Below are positions 11,767 through 20,790 of a stretch of 64,000 nt of DNA, in pieces. The notes beneath the pieces are model-generated. The model was not told where the DNA came from and searched no databases. It was given only the letters and a program-made list of their open reading frames with translations. Position numbers and translations under genes: made by a program. This stretch comes from Norana najaformis (Eukaryota; Annelida; Clitellata; Crassiclitellata; Hormogastridae). The stretch is taken from the NCBI GenBank assembly GCA_964023275.1, contig OZ029921.1, positions 5,088,455 to 5,152,454 of the forward strand, read 5' to 3'. Every line of letters starts with the position of its first letter. Position 1 is the first letter of the stretch.

Positions 11767-14700
11767 CTAATGATGATGATGATGGATCTTAGAGTGGAAT
11801 ACGTGACGTCGTGGCAGCCACCTCGCCATTGGAATCCATCTGGCTGGGGAGTTCAGGTGTGCAAGACCTGAGGCAGAACATCCTCTCCAGGTACATCGGA
11901 ACAAAGGAAGGCGTCTACCGACGATATCCAGCCATTCGAATAGCCAAAGACTTCGACCCGACGATACAAACATGGTAAACCTTTCTGCAAGGAAACTCTC
12001 GACTTTTTCCTGACTACTGTACTTGTCTTTTCACTAGATTTCATACACGGACGCTACATACACCTTCAATTACTGCAAACTACATAATTTATGTAAAGTA
12101 AATCATAAAGTTACTTAATGAAGAAATGAATTAAGTGTGCATGCTACGATGAGATGTTGTAATGCACAGCATTTCCAGTTTCTCGACCGTACATCGAAAA
12201 CTGTTTTTACCAGATAAGCTTAATTAAATAATTAATTAATTAATCAACGATTTGCGCGTGACTGTCCTTTACATTACCTTACCTGACATTTATTTACTTG
12301 TGCTTTACCTTCAGGTACAAAACGGCAAGCGTTCAGCCACGCCAGATAACCTTCACGTTGCCGTTTCTAGACTATGCCTCCCGTTTACCGATCATAAGCA
12401 TAAGCAAAACCATGGTAAGAAGGTAAGTTGGATTAGTTCCGAGTCATTTGATAACATAATTTTGGTTACTAAGTTTTTGTATGAAGGTATGTACTGTATG
12501 TATATAGGTAGAGCGCAATCGCTTTAACATGGTCTTCTTTCTGTCAAACACACTGGCTGAGTTTCATGACAAGAAGTGTCTTGCATTTCAATGTCCTGTG
12601 ACATTTGACTTTACTATTCTTTCAGTCAGTTCTTCCTGACAGATAATCAAAAGATACAAAACAGAATTCTTTATATTTCTTTATATTTATCGCTGTTGAA
12701 TGCTGTAAACATTTTATCTGTGCGTTCAGGGTTCGAACATCTGGATTTGAAATTTACAATTTCCTATGAAAACTGGAAATATGTGGGGCAATTTGTCTCT
12801 GTTGGTTGATCGATTTTTATAGTGCTTTTAAAAAATCAATCAGCATCAGGGCCAGCTTATAAAACTGAACAAATTTTCTGACCTTATGCCTACCTTAAAC
12901 TTTTTACTTTAAGTTATGATTATTATATTGAGTTTAACTTTTTAGCTTAAGCTAACTACTCGCCTTTAACTACGCTACTTATCTTACGCTAGACTTCTTA
13001 CCTAAAGCTGGGCTTCTAATTTTAAGTTGCACTTTTACCTTATGCAACATTACTTACCATAATCGACGCTACTTTTGACGTGTCTTTATTTGCAGAGTAC
13101 AGACTCCCTCGTTGTCCGATCCAGTCATGGGAGTGATTGGAATGGACGTAACTGCCAAGTACCTCTACCACTTGGTCGTTGGCACCATCGATCAGTGCAA
13201 CCAACCCGGACAAGAGTCAGTACCACACGAGTCATTTATAACGTAATGTACTGTAAGACGAGATCTGAGACGAATAGAGACCAAGCAAAGAGCGTTAATG
13301 CAAAATGAAGAAGTGTGAAACGTTGCAGTTAGTAAGGTAAGGTAAGGAAACGTAATGAGGTAAAGTGAAGCAAGACAACATAACAGCGTTCTTAAAGGTA
13401 TGGTTTATGTTTATGGACCTTTAGGGTGAATAGAAAACTTGGAAAAAGCAATCCAACAACCAGAGTTTTATACAGAGCCTCCAGTTTACAATCTTTATTA
13501 TGTAGTGAAATACGTTGAAACAAAATGCGATAAAATGCAACATAAGACAACTCTATATTTCTGTAGGTGCTTCCTGGTCAAAGTAAGTGTCGTAGATTAC
13601 AATACATTAAGATACGATATACAATATAATACAATGCAACACATACATACAATGCATATACTATATATGCATATAGTGTACATGTAACACAATACAGCAA
13701 ACAATTTAAGTGTGACAATATGATTCAATAAAACGCGATAGAATATAGTGCCATGCGATGGTATTCGTTGGACTACAGGTGCTTCGCAATGGACGTGAGT
13801 GGTTTTCTCGTAATCCACAAGGATTTCCAGTCAACGATTCCAACCGGAAGTCTCCACATCGCTGCCAGAGAGGAAGCCATTGCCTCCGAACTCATTCAAG
13901 TGAACATTCTGACAGCAGACACGTGCATCAACTACGCCGCACTTCCACTTACTAAACGACTGTTTTGGAAGGCAAGCAATCATAAGTGCATGCAGTCACT
14001 TCTGGTATTCAGATAGTACCTTATCTAGTCAAATCCAATTCCATTGAATCTAATCAGTTCTTATCTAAATGCAATGCCATACAATACAAGTGCAATTAAT
14101 AAAGCAATTAGAGAAGCAATGGCGATGCTATAATAATAATCTAACCCAGTAATGGATGTCTTGCACGACCTTGATGCTTGACAGGTTTTATTCAAACTCC
14201 GATTGTAGACAGATGCATCGTTTTCAGTCTGCCAACAGCTGAGTACCTGCGTCATCTGTAAACTGAAGTACGGATCAGACGTCAACACGAATCTCTTCCT
14301 TATTGTCAAACTTCCATCGGCTGACAACAGCTCTAAAACTTGTGCTTGCCAAAACCAAGTGAGTACTTTCGCTGAAATTATTGTTGTTATTATGATTATG
14401 ATTATTATAATTATTAGGATTATGAATATGATTATTATTATTATTGTTGGAGGTATTATTATTATTATAATTATAATTATTATTATTACAATTATTATTA
14501 TTATTAAGTAGTGGAAGAAGAAGAAAAGAAGTAGTAGTAGTGTAGTTGTAGCAGTAGTAGTAGTAGTGGTAGTAGTAGTAGTAGTGGTAGTAGGGGTAGT
14601 GGTAGTGGTAGTAATAGTGGTAGTAGTAAGGGTGGTAGTAGGAGCAACAGTAGCAGCAATAGTAGACAAAGAAGAAAATACTTTCTTGCTTTAAGACATT

Positions 14701-17547
14701 TTATAAATGTCTAAACTTTGAATTATCAGAACAATAATTTACCAGTAACAACAAGCGCAATCAGCAGAAAGTTGACACCGCTTAATTTACTGATTAAATT
14801 CGAGGTTAGATAGGATTAAGAACTCGGTTTAATAAAACCAGCTACTCATCATAATTATGTAGCGAACATACCGGAAATGTATACGTAGTTCAACGAAGGG
14901 AGTTCAGTTCTTCCTTACTGCCATCTATTGCCTGAATTGTGTGTGATGTGGCATAAGTATTTCTCACACGAAGTTCTACGGAGTGTTTGTATTGAATCTC
15001 TAAAGGCTGATGGAAAGTATCGCTGTGCCTATGACTTGATGTCCTCCGGCAATCGGTGTCAATGTCCTTGTAACCTCACCGTCAATTACGACAGCTGCGT
15101 GGCGGATTTGAAAATTGACCCGTAAGCAATTCTACACTGAATAAATGTAAATGTAAATGTTTTTCTATAGCCGACCCTGATCATTTTTACTTGCTTACCC
15201 ACCGTAGCCTGGCTTCTGGTTTCTCTGACCTGTTGTAATTCGACCTGGCTTTTGCAACGGTTATGATTTTTGACTGCGATTTTGACTTGAAGCTACCATC
15301 GACTGATGCTTTGGGCATTATGATAACGGCGCTATAGAAGCCTTTAGATTAGATTAGATTTTATGTGATATAGGCCTAATGTGATGAAACCGATAATTTT
15401 TCGCATTTGTTTTGGCGTAACATTCCGAGGATGTGGACCTAAGATTCAGATTTCTTCTGTTCGTCTCTACCTGTATTTTGCTCTGTCCTTGTATCTGTTT
15501 TTGTGTCTTTGATTGTCGGTTTTTGTATCTGTCATTCCCTGTGTGTTCATCCGTCGTTGTCTGCTTGTCTGTCTGTCTGTGTGCCATCGGTTGGTGTCTT
15601 GTGCATTAGACGCCGGCGCGATAGACGTTTTTATTTAATAATTAATATTAACAATTTCATTTTCACTTCTTGTAAGAGCTGAAGATCCTAGCTTTAATCC
15701 ATAATCCTTGTATTTGTTTTTCTGCCAGTTTCATTTCGCAATTTTTACCTTATTACCATCTCATCATCCCAAACACGGGTTCTGAATCTTGCTGAATATG
15801 TATCTCGTTTAGCTTGTAATGCAAGCTATCGAATTAAAATGCTTCTAGTATTTTCTTATCCAATGGCGCTACACAATTGTGTTCATGCAGGGTGACGTGG
15901 AAGCCGTGCATCCCAAGTGCAACCCTGTTGAACCAAGCGGATGTGACGTCAGAGAAAAGTCTGCTCAGTCTGCCTAGCTGCCTCCCTTGTTCCACGTTCA
16001 CAGACTCACAGTGAGTAGTCAGGCGCTAAATTAATGTCGGGTTACAGTAATTCAAAGATGTCGATCCTGCGGGGTAGGGGACGCACTCCATCCAATGCTT
16101 ACGGTTGACGACACTAAGTTGTTATGTCTATTTAATATTTTTGCTTTTTCAAATACAAGTTCACTGACATATGCTTGAAACAATACAATAATATTGAGTG
16201 GAGACATATCCCTTAGCTAATTAGGTTAATTAGTTGTGTGTTCAATGGCAGTAGTAGATATCCATGGCATAGGATAACAGCGGAATTCCGACAGAATTCT
16301 TGTATAATAACCGAATTTGATCTGGTTTCTTCAGGCATATCCTTATACAATTTTGATTCGACACCAATGGTGTTGTTAAATAAACTAACAGTCATCAGCA
16401 TTACAAGGCACAGATTGCCTTCAATACGCTGCAGCGTTGAGCTACCTAGGTTACCCTACATGAAGCTTGATAAACTGCCTATTACAATTACAATCTTCTT
16501 AATATTACAATTACAGTCTTTTTAACAGGTTGTGTGAAGCCAACAACTGTTACTGGCTGAACTTCAATATTTCATGTAGTTCGACTGACATCGCTGACCC
16601 CATGACCACACCTTCAGGTAAACACCCTACTAAAGGCAGTAAATGACTAGCCAAGCGTATGCTATGAACCAATAAGGGTAAGTAGGTTTGTTAATTAATC
16701 AGCTTCTTAATACGTTACTTTCAATGCATAGCATCTTCTGAATTTCTTTGATGCCTTATATCTTTTTCTCCTGACCGGGCTGTTGGGTTTCCATTTATTT
16801 CTTGGCTTAGCTCTGGCGGCGGAGGATAGGGAGATTCTGAGGAAAGGGATTAAGTGTTCAGTGGACGGACAGCGATGATGATAATGATGTATGTAGGATG
16901 GATAACATCCGGATGGTCAAGCAAGTAGAGGTGTGAAATCGGCATCAGGGAGCAGCGACTCTCATGGACTTAAGGAATGAAGAAAGATCTATTAAAATGT
17001 ATTTTCGTTATTCTTTCGTATCCGCAGTGACGCTGTATTGACCTCTGTTCAGTTTCGAAAAGTATCGATAGCGGAGGTTCATTATTTTGTGTACGCAGTG
17101 ATCACAACATCCTCTTCAGTGCGGTCCTCCAACCTTTCAACGACCCTCGGCCTCGCCATTGGACTTTCTCTGGGCTTGTTGTTCGTACTGGTTGCAGTCG
17201 GAGCGGGCATTTTTACGTGGATATGTTGGAAGAAGAAGACATTAGAGCCAGGAAAAGCGCGCGAAATCTGCGACACTCCGAACCCTTTGTATGACAGAAT
17301 CGACGAAGACAATGCCCCGACCGGAAATACAGGATCCCGGACCGCAAATAGAACGAATCAGAGCCCGACAACCTCATGTAGGCCTACTACGTCTGCTCCC
17401 TATGTGTCTCACATACAGGTCAGAAACGACCAAATTTCGACCGCATCACCTCCCTCAACTCCGGAGATCAGTTCGCAGTACCTGGACACAGGCGCTCGCC
17501 AATCCTGTCTCTCAGTTGTACCCCTCAATAATTTGTCTGCATGCTAA
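2439..17547 (+). CDS. CACHD1/alpha2delta-like VWA-Cache membrane protein, isoform A (multi-exon, 5' incomplete)
   Basis: Exons by splice motif and phase: 2439-2594, 3081-3277, 4279-4444, 4984-5230, 5742-5861, 7321-7367, 7849-7996, 8919-9195, 10324-10438, 10655-10826, 11054-11196, 11793-11974, 12315-12422, 13096-13215, 13779-13971, 14209-14358, 14958-15121, 15891-16010, 16529-16617, then terminal exon 17099-17547. Together they give about 1,120 residues in one frame. Order: VWA_N, VWA, Cache, second Cache, Cys-rich stalk, transmembrane helix, tail. This order is that of CACHD1 and calcium-channel alpha2delta proteins, type I membrane glycoproteins that modulate voltage-gated calcium channels (family knowledge). 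CACHD1 is favoured by the second Cache part (YIGTKEGVYRRYP, VMGVIGMDVTAKYL) and the CQCPC stalk. No signal peptide or start codon is visible, so the first exon(s) are left of 2439 or outside the window. Least certain borders: donor at 5230, acceptor at 14958 and donor at 13971. Confidence 0.85.
3349..3695 (+). mobile_element. LINE 3' end fragment (second family)
   Basis: Reads YLRELCIPLSSIPGRRPLRS and FVFAGSASWNDLPADLRREL, the conserved end of a CR1/L2-like ORF2 (the 'WNxLPxxLR' stretch), then a 3' untranslated part ending GGAGCTTTACAAATTTACG with a GATTAC-type tail. A relative lies at 54230-54475. It sits in the intron between the VWA_N and VWA exons. Confidence 0.7.
4279..7367 (+). CDS. VWA domain exons of the CACHD1-like gene (intact MIDAS)
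   Basis: Exons 4279-4444, 4984-5230, 5742-5861 and 7321-7367. The domain opens PWYTTTLNTPRDIVILIDRS and carries the first MIDAS motif DRSTS (DxSxS) at 4331-4345. Strand VAVLAFSDTIL starts the second exon, the loop DHRGTRAVFEVAF supplies the MIDAS Thr, and KIIVLLTDANQKEDC supplies the third MIDAS Asp. The last small exon ends KESCLKSLAA, a typical final VWA helix. All metal-coordinating positions are present, so divalent-cation-dependent ligand or channel binding is plausible (family inference). Phases agree from exon to exon. The donor at 5230 (A|GTGACA) was chosen because it alone keeps phase with a fair motif, so a few residues near it are uncertain. Intron 4445-4983 is mostly GTAT repeat. 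Confidence 0.85.
4445..4863 (+). repeat. (GTAT)n microsatellite filling an intron
   Basis: About 420 bases of GTAT/GCAT units. The first unit is the GTATGT donor of the preceding exon. Open frames here in all directions are repeat translations, not genes. Confidence 0.9.
4885..4975. repeat. CA/TA-rich simple repeat
   Basis: ACACACAGAC units followed by a TATATA run, ending eight bases before the exon at 4984. Confidence 0.8.
5456..5612. mobile_element. Candidate 157-base MITE with 9-base inverted ends
   Basis: Starts CCAGTGGCG and ends CGCCACTGG, perfect inverted ends, in the intron before the third VWA exon. Flanks read TATGTA and TATATA, suggestive but not an exact target duplication. Internal sequence is GC-rich and noncoding. 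Confidence 0.4.
6041..6165 (+). repeat. Dispersed repeat, copy 1 of 2
   Basis: Shares TTTCCCTAGAAGGGACAT, then AACTAGCGCGCAG and GGAAGAGGCTAGT with 57285-57371 (there AACTAACGCGCAG, GGAAGAAGCTAGT). Family unknown. Confidence 0.6.
6590..7110 (+). mobile_element. LTR-like repeat with TATA box, copy 1 of 2
   Basis: Contains CTATAAAAAG at 6818-6827 followed by a stretch ending CAAATCGG..GAGTT and GATCGTCGAC near 7110. The 3' two-fifths recur at about 40400-40615 (GAGTTACAGATGTCGTTGAT, ATCGTCGAC). A promoter-like box upstream of a repeated segment suggests a solo LTR, but TG..CA ends and target duplications were not fixed. Confidence 0.4.
7437..7560. repeat. GGGT / GAATGAACG simple repeat
   Basis: GGTGGGTGGATGGGTG units followed by degenerate GAACGAATGAAC units. 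Confidence 0.8.
7590..7830 (-). repeat. Dispersed repeat family X, copy 1 of 3 (reversed)
   Basis: The reverse complement matches 32745-32935 and 58800-59010: a head with CAGCTTATTCACAGGC, then AAAACAAAATCGATAGGCA, a GGTTCCAGGTCAAGA-like part, and an acidic-looking purine tail. It ends against the exon at 7849. Nature unknown; a SINE or LINE 3' end is possible. Confidence 0.6.
7849..11196 (+). CDS. First Cache region of the CACHD1-like gene
   Basis: Exons 7849-7996, 8919-9195, 10324-10438, 10655-10826 and 11054-11196. The first reads LRSQLGFYHNAF then TFSVPFTDINGL, the usual entry into an extracellular Cache fold after the VWA domain. The second continues HTAACLPLFHSNGNVAGVTC and contains YGFVIDRIGRVILHPLLPQP, a Cache beta-sheet with the 'D..G.vi.HP' turn. 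The later exons (VSNVRYYTAAGESDL, MNFYVCLVIIEGE, KLAPKAFLYPVNYTE) look like the rest of a double-Cache fold. Cache domains are extracellular small-molecule-sensor folds; in this family they are structural or ligand-binding (family knowledge). N-x-S/T sites are present. Borders show good AG/GT motifs and consistent phases. Confidence 0.82.
8020..8390. repeat. Dispersed repeat, ATAGCGCCGCTTC type
   Basis: Begins ATAGCGCCGCTTCTTCAAG and contains ACCTGATAACACAAGA and AACAATGGTCTTC. Relatives occur at about 36255-36360 (CTGACAACACAAGACCAG) and 59610-59765 (ATAGCGCCGCTTCAAGAG). Noncoding. Confidence 0.5.
9480..9790 (+). mobile_element. LINE 3' end (family with TTAGATTAGATT tail), copy 1
   Basis: Degenerate ORF2 end that still reads LAYPP before a stop (CTTGCTTACCCACCGTAG), then a 3' UTR with ACTGATTGATGCCTTGGG and AGCGCTATAGAAGTC, and a TTAGATTAGATT tail. 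The same 3' end recurs at 15175-15360 and 52615-52925, and reversed at 26960-27330 and 57720-57885. Confidence 0.7.
10015..10245 (+). repeat. (GTAT)n microsatellite
   Basis: Degenerate GTAT/GCAT units in the intron before the exon at 10324. Confidence 0.85.
11335..11790 (+). repeat. GAA/GAT/GAC-rich tract with an embedded SINE tail
   Basis: Purine-rich trinucleotides, with ATAGCGCCAGTGTCTTATGC at about 11403 (relative of 700-785), then a GAT run ending at the acceptor 11792. Confidence 0.75.
11793..13215 (+). CDS. Second Cache region of the CACHD1-like gene
   Basis: Exons 11793-11974, 12315-12422 and 13096-13215. The first contains RYIGTKEGVYRRYPAIRIAK and ends DFDPTIQTW. The second continues YKTASVQPRQITFTLPFLDY. 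The third holds VMGVIGMDVTAKYLYHLVV and IDQCNQPGQE. The series 'YIGT..GV.R.YP', 'D.T...WY..A', 'PVMGVIGMD.T..Y' is the second Cache module of CACHD1-type proteins (family recognition). For the middle exon the downstream donor GTAAGT at 12423 was preferred to GTAAGA at 12415 because only it puts the next exon in the correct frame. A GAT-repeat tract ends just before the first acceptor at 11792. Confidence 0.85.
13779..16617 (+). CDS. C-terminal Cache strands and Cys-rich stalk of the CACHD1-like gene
   Basis: Exons 13779-13971, 14209-14358, 14958-15121, 15891-16010 and 16529-16617. The first completes the Cache (CFAMDVSGFLVIHKDFQ). The others are rich in cysteine: CQQLSTCVICKLKYG, CACQNQ, CAYDLMSSGNRCQCPC, LPSCLPCSTF and CEANNCYWLNFNISC. 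This matches the disulfide-rich membrane-proximal part of CACHD1/alpha2delta proteins, which in alpha2delta holds the delta peptide (family knowledge). The 13971 donor reads AAG|GCAAGC, a GC-AG intron; a GTATTC donor further on, at the end of CMQSLL, also keeps phase. The acceptor at 14957 has a weak pyrimidine tract. Exon 16529-16617 ends in phase 1 at TPS(G|) and can join either terminal exon. Confidence 0.75.
14380..14665. repeat. TTA and TAG trinucleotide tracts
   Basis: An ATT/TTA run followed by AGTAGTAGTGGTAG units, directly after the GTGAGT donor at 14359. Confidence 0.85.
15175..15360 (+). mobile_element. LINE 3' end, copy 2
   Basis: LAYPP-stop end (TTGCTTACCCACCGTAG), ATCGACTGATGCTTTGGGC, ACGGCGCTATAGAAG and TTAGATTAG tail; the same family as 9480-9790. 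Confidence 0.7.
17099..17547 (+). CDS. Terminal exon A: transmembrane helix and cytoplasmic tail with NPLY
   Basis: Acceptor GTACGCAG at 17098; the exon starts in phase 1 and fits the donor at 16617. It encodes a Ser-rich lead, a helix of about 25 residues (GLAIGLSLGLLFVLVAVGAG), the aromatic IFTWICW, the stop-transfer KKK, then a tail of about 95 residues ending LNNLSAC and a stop at 17545-17547. The tail contains PNPLYDRID at 17278-17301, an NPxY motif of the type bound by PTB-domain adaptors (family knowledge), followed by a Thr/Ser/Pro-rich stretch. It is mutually exclusive with exon B because it has its own stop. Confidence 0.85.
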
Positions 17548-18079
17548 ATGGACAGCAGGACTTTCATCGGACGGGCAGTCGTGGCCTTGAGGATCAGGCA
17601 GTTGTAATTGCAGACGACGGAAAGAGGCATATCAGACTAGAATTATCAAAACTTCAAAAACTGACTTAAAGGAAAGACTTCGAAGATTATTATAAAGGAA
17701 AAACTTCAAATAGGGGCCTACAGTCTTCAGGAAAGCATTACACGCGGTGATACAGCGCTAAAAGTGACAACTAACATTCATTCTTTGATATCCCTCTAAT
17801 AATTATTTCATAATATTTTTCAGAATACGATGTGTAGGCCAATTTGTACATTTTCTATAGCTAAATGGAATAATAGTGTTTCATTCAAATTTACACGCAT
17901 CCGCATATGCTCGAAGAGGAATGGTTTCACAATAAGAATCTCCAAATTCGTTACAAAAGAATTTAAAATTCATATTGTTTTAATTGAGATTGAAGTGGAA
18001 TCGCGAATTCGAGAAGCATGTTTTTCACCACTAATTAAATAATAATTAATTAATGATTTTCACATTTTGCCTCTTTAGA

Positions 18080-18085
18080 AATAAA
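18080..18085 (+). terminator. Candidate poly(A) signal for isoform A
   Basis: AATAAA lies 532 bases after the stop of exon A, in AT-rich sequence. It is only a hexamer match, and no cleavage-site evidence exists. Confidence 0.3.
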
Positions 18086-18317
18086 TTTATATTGTGTCCC
18101 CAGCGACTACTGACATTAATATGTTATTTAGGCTGTAACTTTAAAATAGTTATTTAAACTATAATTTAAAAAGGCAGATTTTGTAAATTATTTATAACGG
18201 GATTTAAATGTGTCAAAATAATTTATCCTGTTTGCTGTAGCAGTGTGTTGTATTGTAAATTGATGTATTCATATATGTTTATATACACATGATAACATGT
18301 ATAGCAATAATATTGTC

Positions 18318-18383
18318 TAACCGATAATGCAACGCCGAGAAAAGCCTCGATAACCGATAATGCAACGCCGAGAAAAGCCTCGA
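18318..18383. repeat. Perfect tandem duplication, 2 x 33 bases
   Basis: 18318-18350 and 18351-18383 are identical (each starts TAACCGATAATGCAACGCC). Within the presumed 3' region of isoform A. Confidence 0.9.
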
Positions 18384-18983
18384 TACTTTTAGACCCAGGT
18401 GCCTGTAGAAGACTTGAATTCATATAGAACTTTTAGTACTTAAGTACTATTAATCATTTTATAGATCATAAACGGTTCCCTTGAAATGACTTCATATTAT
18501 TACGTCATTATTTTCGCTAACTCGACCTCTGAGTGGCTTTCAATGAAGAAGACAGAATTGTTACAAATTTTCGTAAACATAAGAATTATGATGCAAAACA
18601 TTCGCTCAAGGAATTGGTCGATAAACGATGGACACAAGACGGACTTCAAACTTGAGCAATATACTGATATAATTGGATCTTAATAGCGTCAACTATATTG
18701 TAATTTATCTCGGGGTTCCTTTTTATGAACACCCTGTTTATAAAAGGTTAAGTAGAACTGTGATTGGCCGACAGCATCCAAGCCTTCATACTCAGTCTTT
18801 AAAATACTTTAAAATGCTTCACTATGTAACAGAGCAATCTTTGAAAAAACTGTCAAACTGACCTGGAATTAGCTTGATCGCATCAATGACGTTTAACTGC
18901 TTATTATTTTCTTGAAGATATTGGCTTCTAGTAACAGACTCAAATGTAATATAATGCAGGTAAAATTAGTTAATTTAACTAAC

Positions 18984-19275
18984 TGGGGTCCGCGATAGTC
19001 TAGTGGTTAGTCTGCTAGACTGTCAGTCGAAAGGTCGAGAGTTCACATCCCAGCCAGAACAGAAATTTGTTTCGAAATGTCGGCTCCACTTGCACCCCCA
19101 GCCAACTCAGCTGCAATAAGTGCATTGTCAGTGGAGGGATAGGGCCTCACTGCCTAGGCTAAGAAAAATGAAGTCGCTAATACTTCATACCCATGGCTGT
19201 CTCTCAGGCTAGCTTAATGAATTAATTATTCCTCGTCCTGTCATATTTTAGTGTAAACTAAGATCTGTGTAGACC
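18984..19275 (+). mobile_element. tRNA-headed SINE, family A, copy 1
   Basis: The head has a box-A-like TAGTCTAGTGGTTAG and a box-B-like GAGTTCACATCCC, as in RNA polymerase III promoters. The body shares AACTCAGC...GTGCA, AAGTCG and CATGGCTGTC with the 35697-35890 body and the head/body at 60285-60550. It is not a functional tRNA gene: the cloverleaf is poor and the element is repeated. Confidence 0.6.
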
Positions 19276-19622
19276 ATGCAGCAATCACTTGATTTGCGTC
19301 CCCTTGTTTGTTTGTTCCCAGACATAAAATGTGTTTAGGTGTGGCTACCTCTGACAATACGATTTCGTTGCATAACCAGACAATTTATCTACTGTTCAGC
19401 GACCATTGCCTATTTTTCTTTTCTTACTTGTTGTTTGATTATTTGCTATACTTAACCTTTATGTATTTCTGCATTACTGAACAGATAATTTCTTATTTAT
19501 TGGCGACCCTTACTTGTTTTTATTTCTTACTCATTATTTTATTATTGGCAATCCTTAATCGTTCAGTAATTCTTGCTTACATAGAGCCTGTTACTTACTT
19601 ATTTGCATTTATACGTTGACAG

Positions 19623-19978
19623 AGGGACTTACTTACTCTTCGTCACCTCGTAGCGGTTCGGACTCACCGGAGTCCTCCAACAAACTCGCCATTGGCCTCG
19701 GCGTTGGTCTCAGCATTGGCCTCCCAGTCGTCATCGCCGTCTTGACAGCTGTCATTGTGCTGCTATGGCAACACCACCGACGTCATCCGATGCCAAAGGT
19801 TAAGACATACAGTGAAATATACGAGGCAACAGGTGGCGGTTACGTTACGACGATCGTCGTGAAAGATGGGGCAGATCCTTCAACAATTAGCAAGACGAAT
19901 GAAGACTGTTTGGAAATGGAGGCAAATCCTGATGCTGACGGGCAACAGAATTTGAATTCTATGGCATCGGTTGTTTGA
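19623..19978 (+). CDS. Terminal exon B: alternative transmembrane helix and cytoplasmic tail
   Basis: Acceptor CGTTGACAG at 19622; the exon starts in phase 1, exactly the phase needed after the donor at 16617. It encodes a Ser-rich lead (SSSPRSGSDSPESSN), a hydrophobic helix (IGLGVGLSIGLPVVIAVLTA, then VIVLLW), a basic stop-transfer HHRRH and a tail of about 70 residues with TYSEIYEATGGGYVTT, ending NSMASVV before the stop. The lead and helix resemble exon A (SSNL..GLAIGLSLG versus SSNKLAIGLGVGLSIG), suggesting an old exon duplication. The tails do not resemble each other and B lacks NPxY. The alternative reading, the last exon of a separate gene, is less likely because no other exons are seen between 17548 and 19622. 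Confidence 0.75.
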
Positions 19979-19994
19979 GGAACTGTTCTTGAGA

Positions 19995-20790
19995 CGCATT
20001 AACAGTTTTACTTTACAAAAGACGATACAGATAATGCTTGCATGTATTTGTCGTATATAGAATTGTTCTGGATTAACGCTTTTAGCTCTTGGGCATTAAG
20101 AATTATTCTAGATGAACGCTTGCGGGTCTTTAATCACAAGAACTGTTCCAGAAAAACACTTGCATCTATTTTGTTGTAGGAGCTGTTCGGGATAAACGCT
20201 TGTAGCTCATGTGCATTAAAAATTATTCTAGACGAACGCTCGCGGGTCTTTAATCTCAAGAACTGTTCCTGATAAACGCTTGCACGTAGGTCTATTTGTC
20301 GTAGGAGCTGTTCGGGATAAACGCTTGTAGCTCATGTGCATTAAAAATTATTCTAGACGAACGCTCGCGGGTCTTTAATCTCAAGAACTGTTCCTGATAA
20401 ACGCTTGCACGTAGGTCTATTTGTCGTAGGAACTGATCGGGATAAACGCTTGTAGCGCCTGTGCATTAAGAATTATTCTAGATAAACGCTTGCGTGTAGT
20501 TTTGGTGAGAACTATTCTAGATAAATGCTTGCATGTATTTTGTCATAAGATCTGTTATAGACAAAACCTTGCAGGCCTTGCAAACTGTTCTCAATAAACG
20601 CTTGTAGGTGTATCGTGAGAACTTTTCTAGATAAACGCATACGTGTATTTCGTCGTAAGAACTGATAAACTTTAAGAACTAGATAAACAAACACTAACAG
20701 TTCTCATGTATTAAAAACTATATGCTAGACAAACGCTTGCAGATTTTGTTGGTAGAACTGTTCCAGATAAACGCTCGCCATTTCATTATC
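19995..20790 (+). repeat. Degenerate minisatellite with GATAAACGCTTGC core
   Basis: About twenty copies of AACTGTTC..GATAAACGCTTG at irregular 35-65 base spacing, starting about 20 bases after the stop of exon B. Within it a 125-base higher-order unit repeats (starts at 20176, 20301, 20426), the first two copies nearly identical. Confidence 0.85.
20593..20598 (+). terminator. Candidate poly(A) signal for isoform B
   Basis: AATAAA lies about 615 bases after the stop of exon B, inside the degenerate minisatellite at 20.0-20.8 kb. It is a hexamer match only. Confidence 0.25.

Larger units (their letters stand above)
17548..19622. other. Sequence between the two alternative last exons
   Basis: AT-rich, with no further exon recognised. 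It includes a candidate poly(A) signal (18080), a perfect 33-base tandem duplication (18318-18383) and a tRNA-headed SINE (18984-19275). Confidence 0.6.

Noticed and set aside
12415-12420. Donor GTAAGA after ...KTM as the end of exon 12315-12422
   Set aside because: It would put the next exon (PVMGVIGMD) out of frame; GTAAGT eight bases on restores it.
13758-13955. Alternative frame through exon 13779-13971 (MVFVGLQVLRNG...)
   Set aside because: It is a shadow of the real Cache frame (CFAMDVSGFLVIH), which fits the family and the phases of both neighbours.
19308-19619. Open frame of 103 codons rich in Leu, Tyr and Phe before exon B, as a multi-pass membrane protein
   Set aside because: AT-rich intron sequence read by chance. 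It ends at the acceptor of exon B, has no homology I recognise, and its pyrimidine-rich composition suits an intron 3' end.
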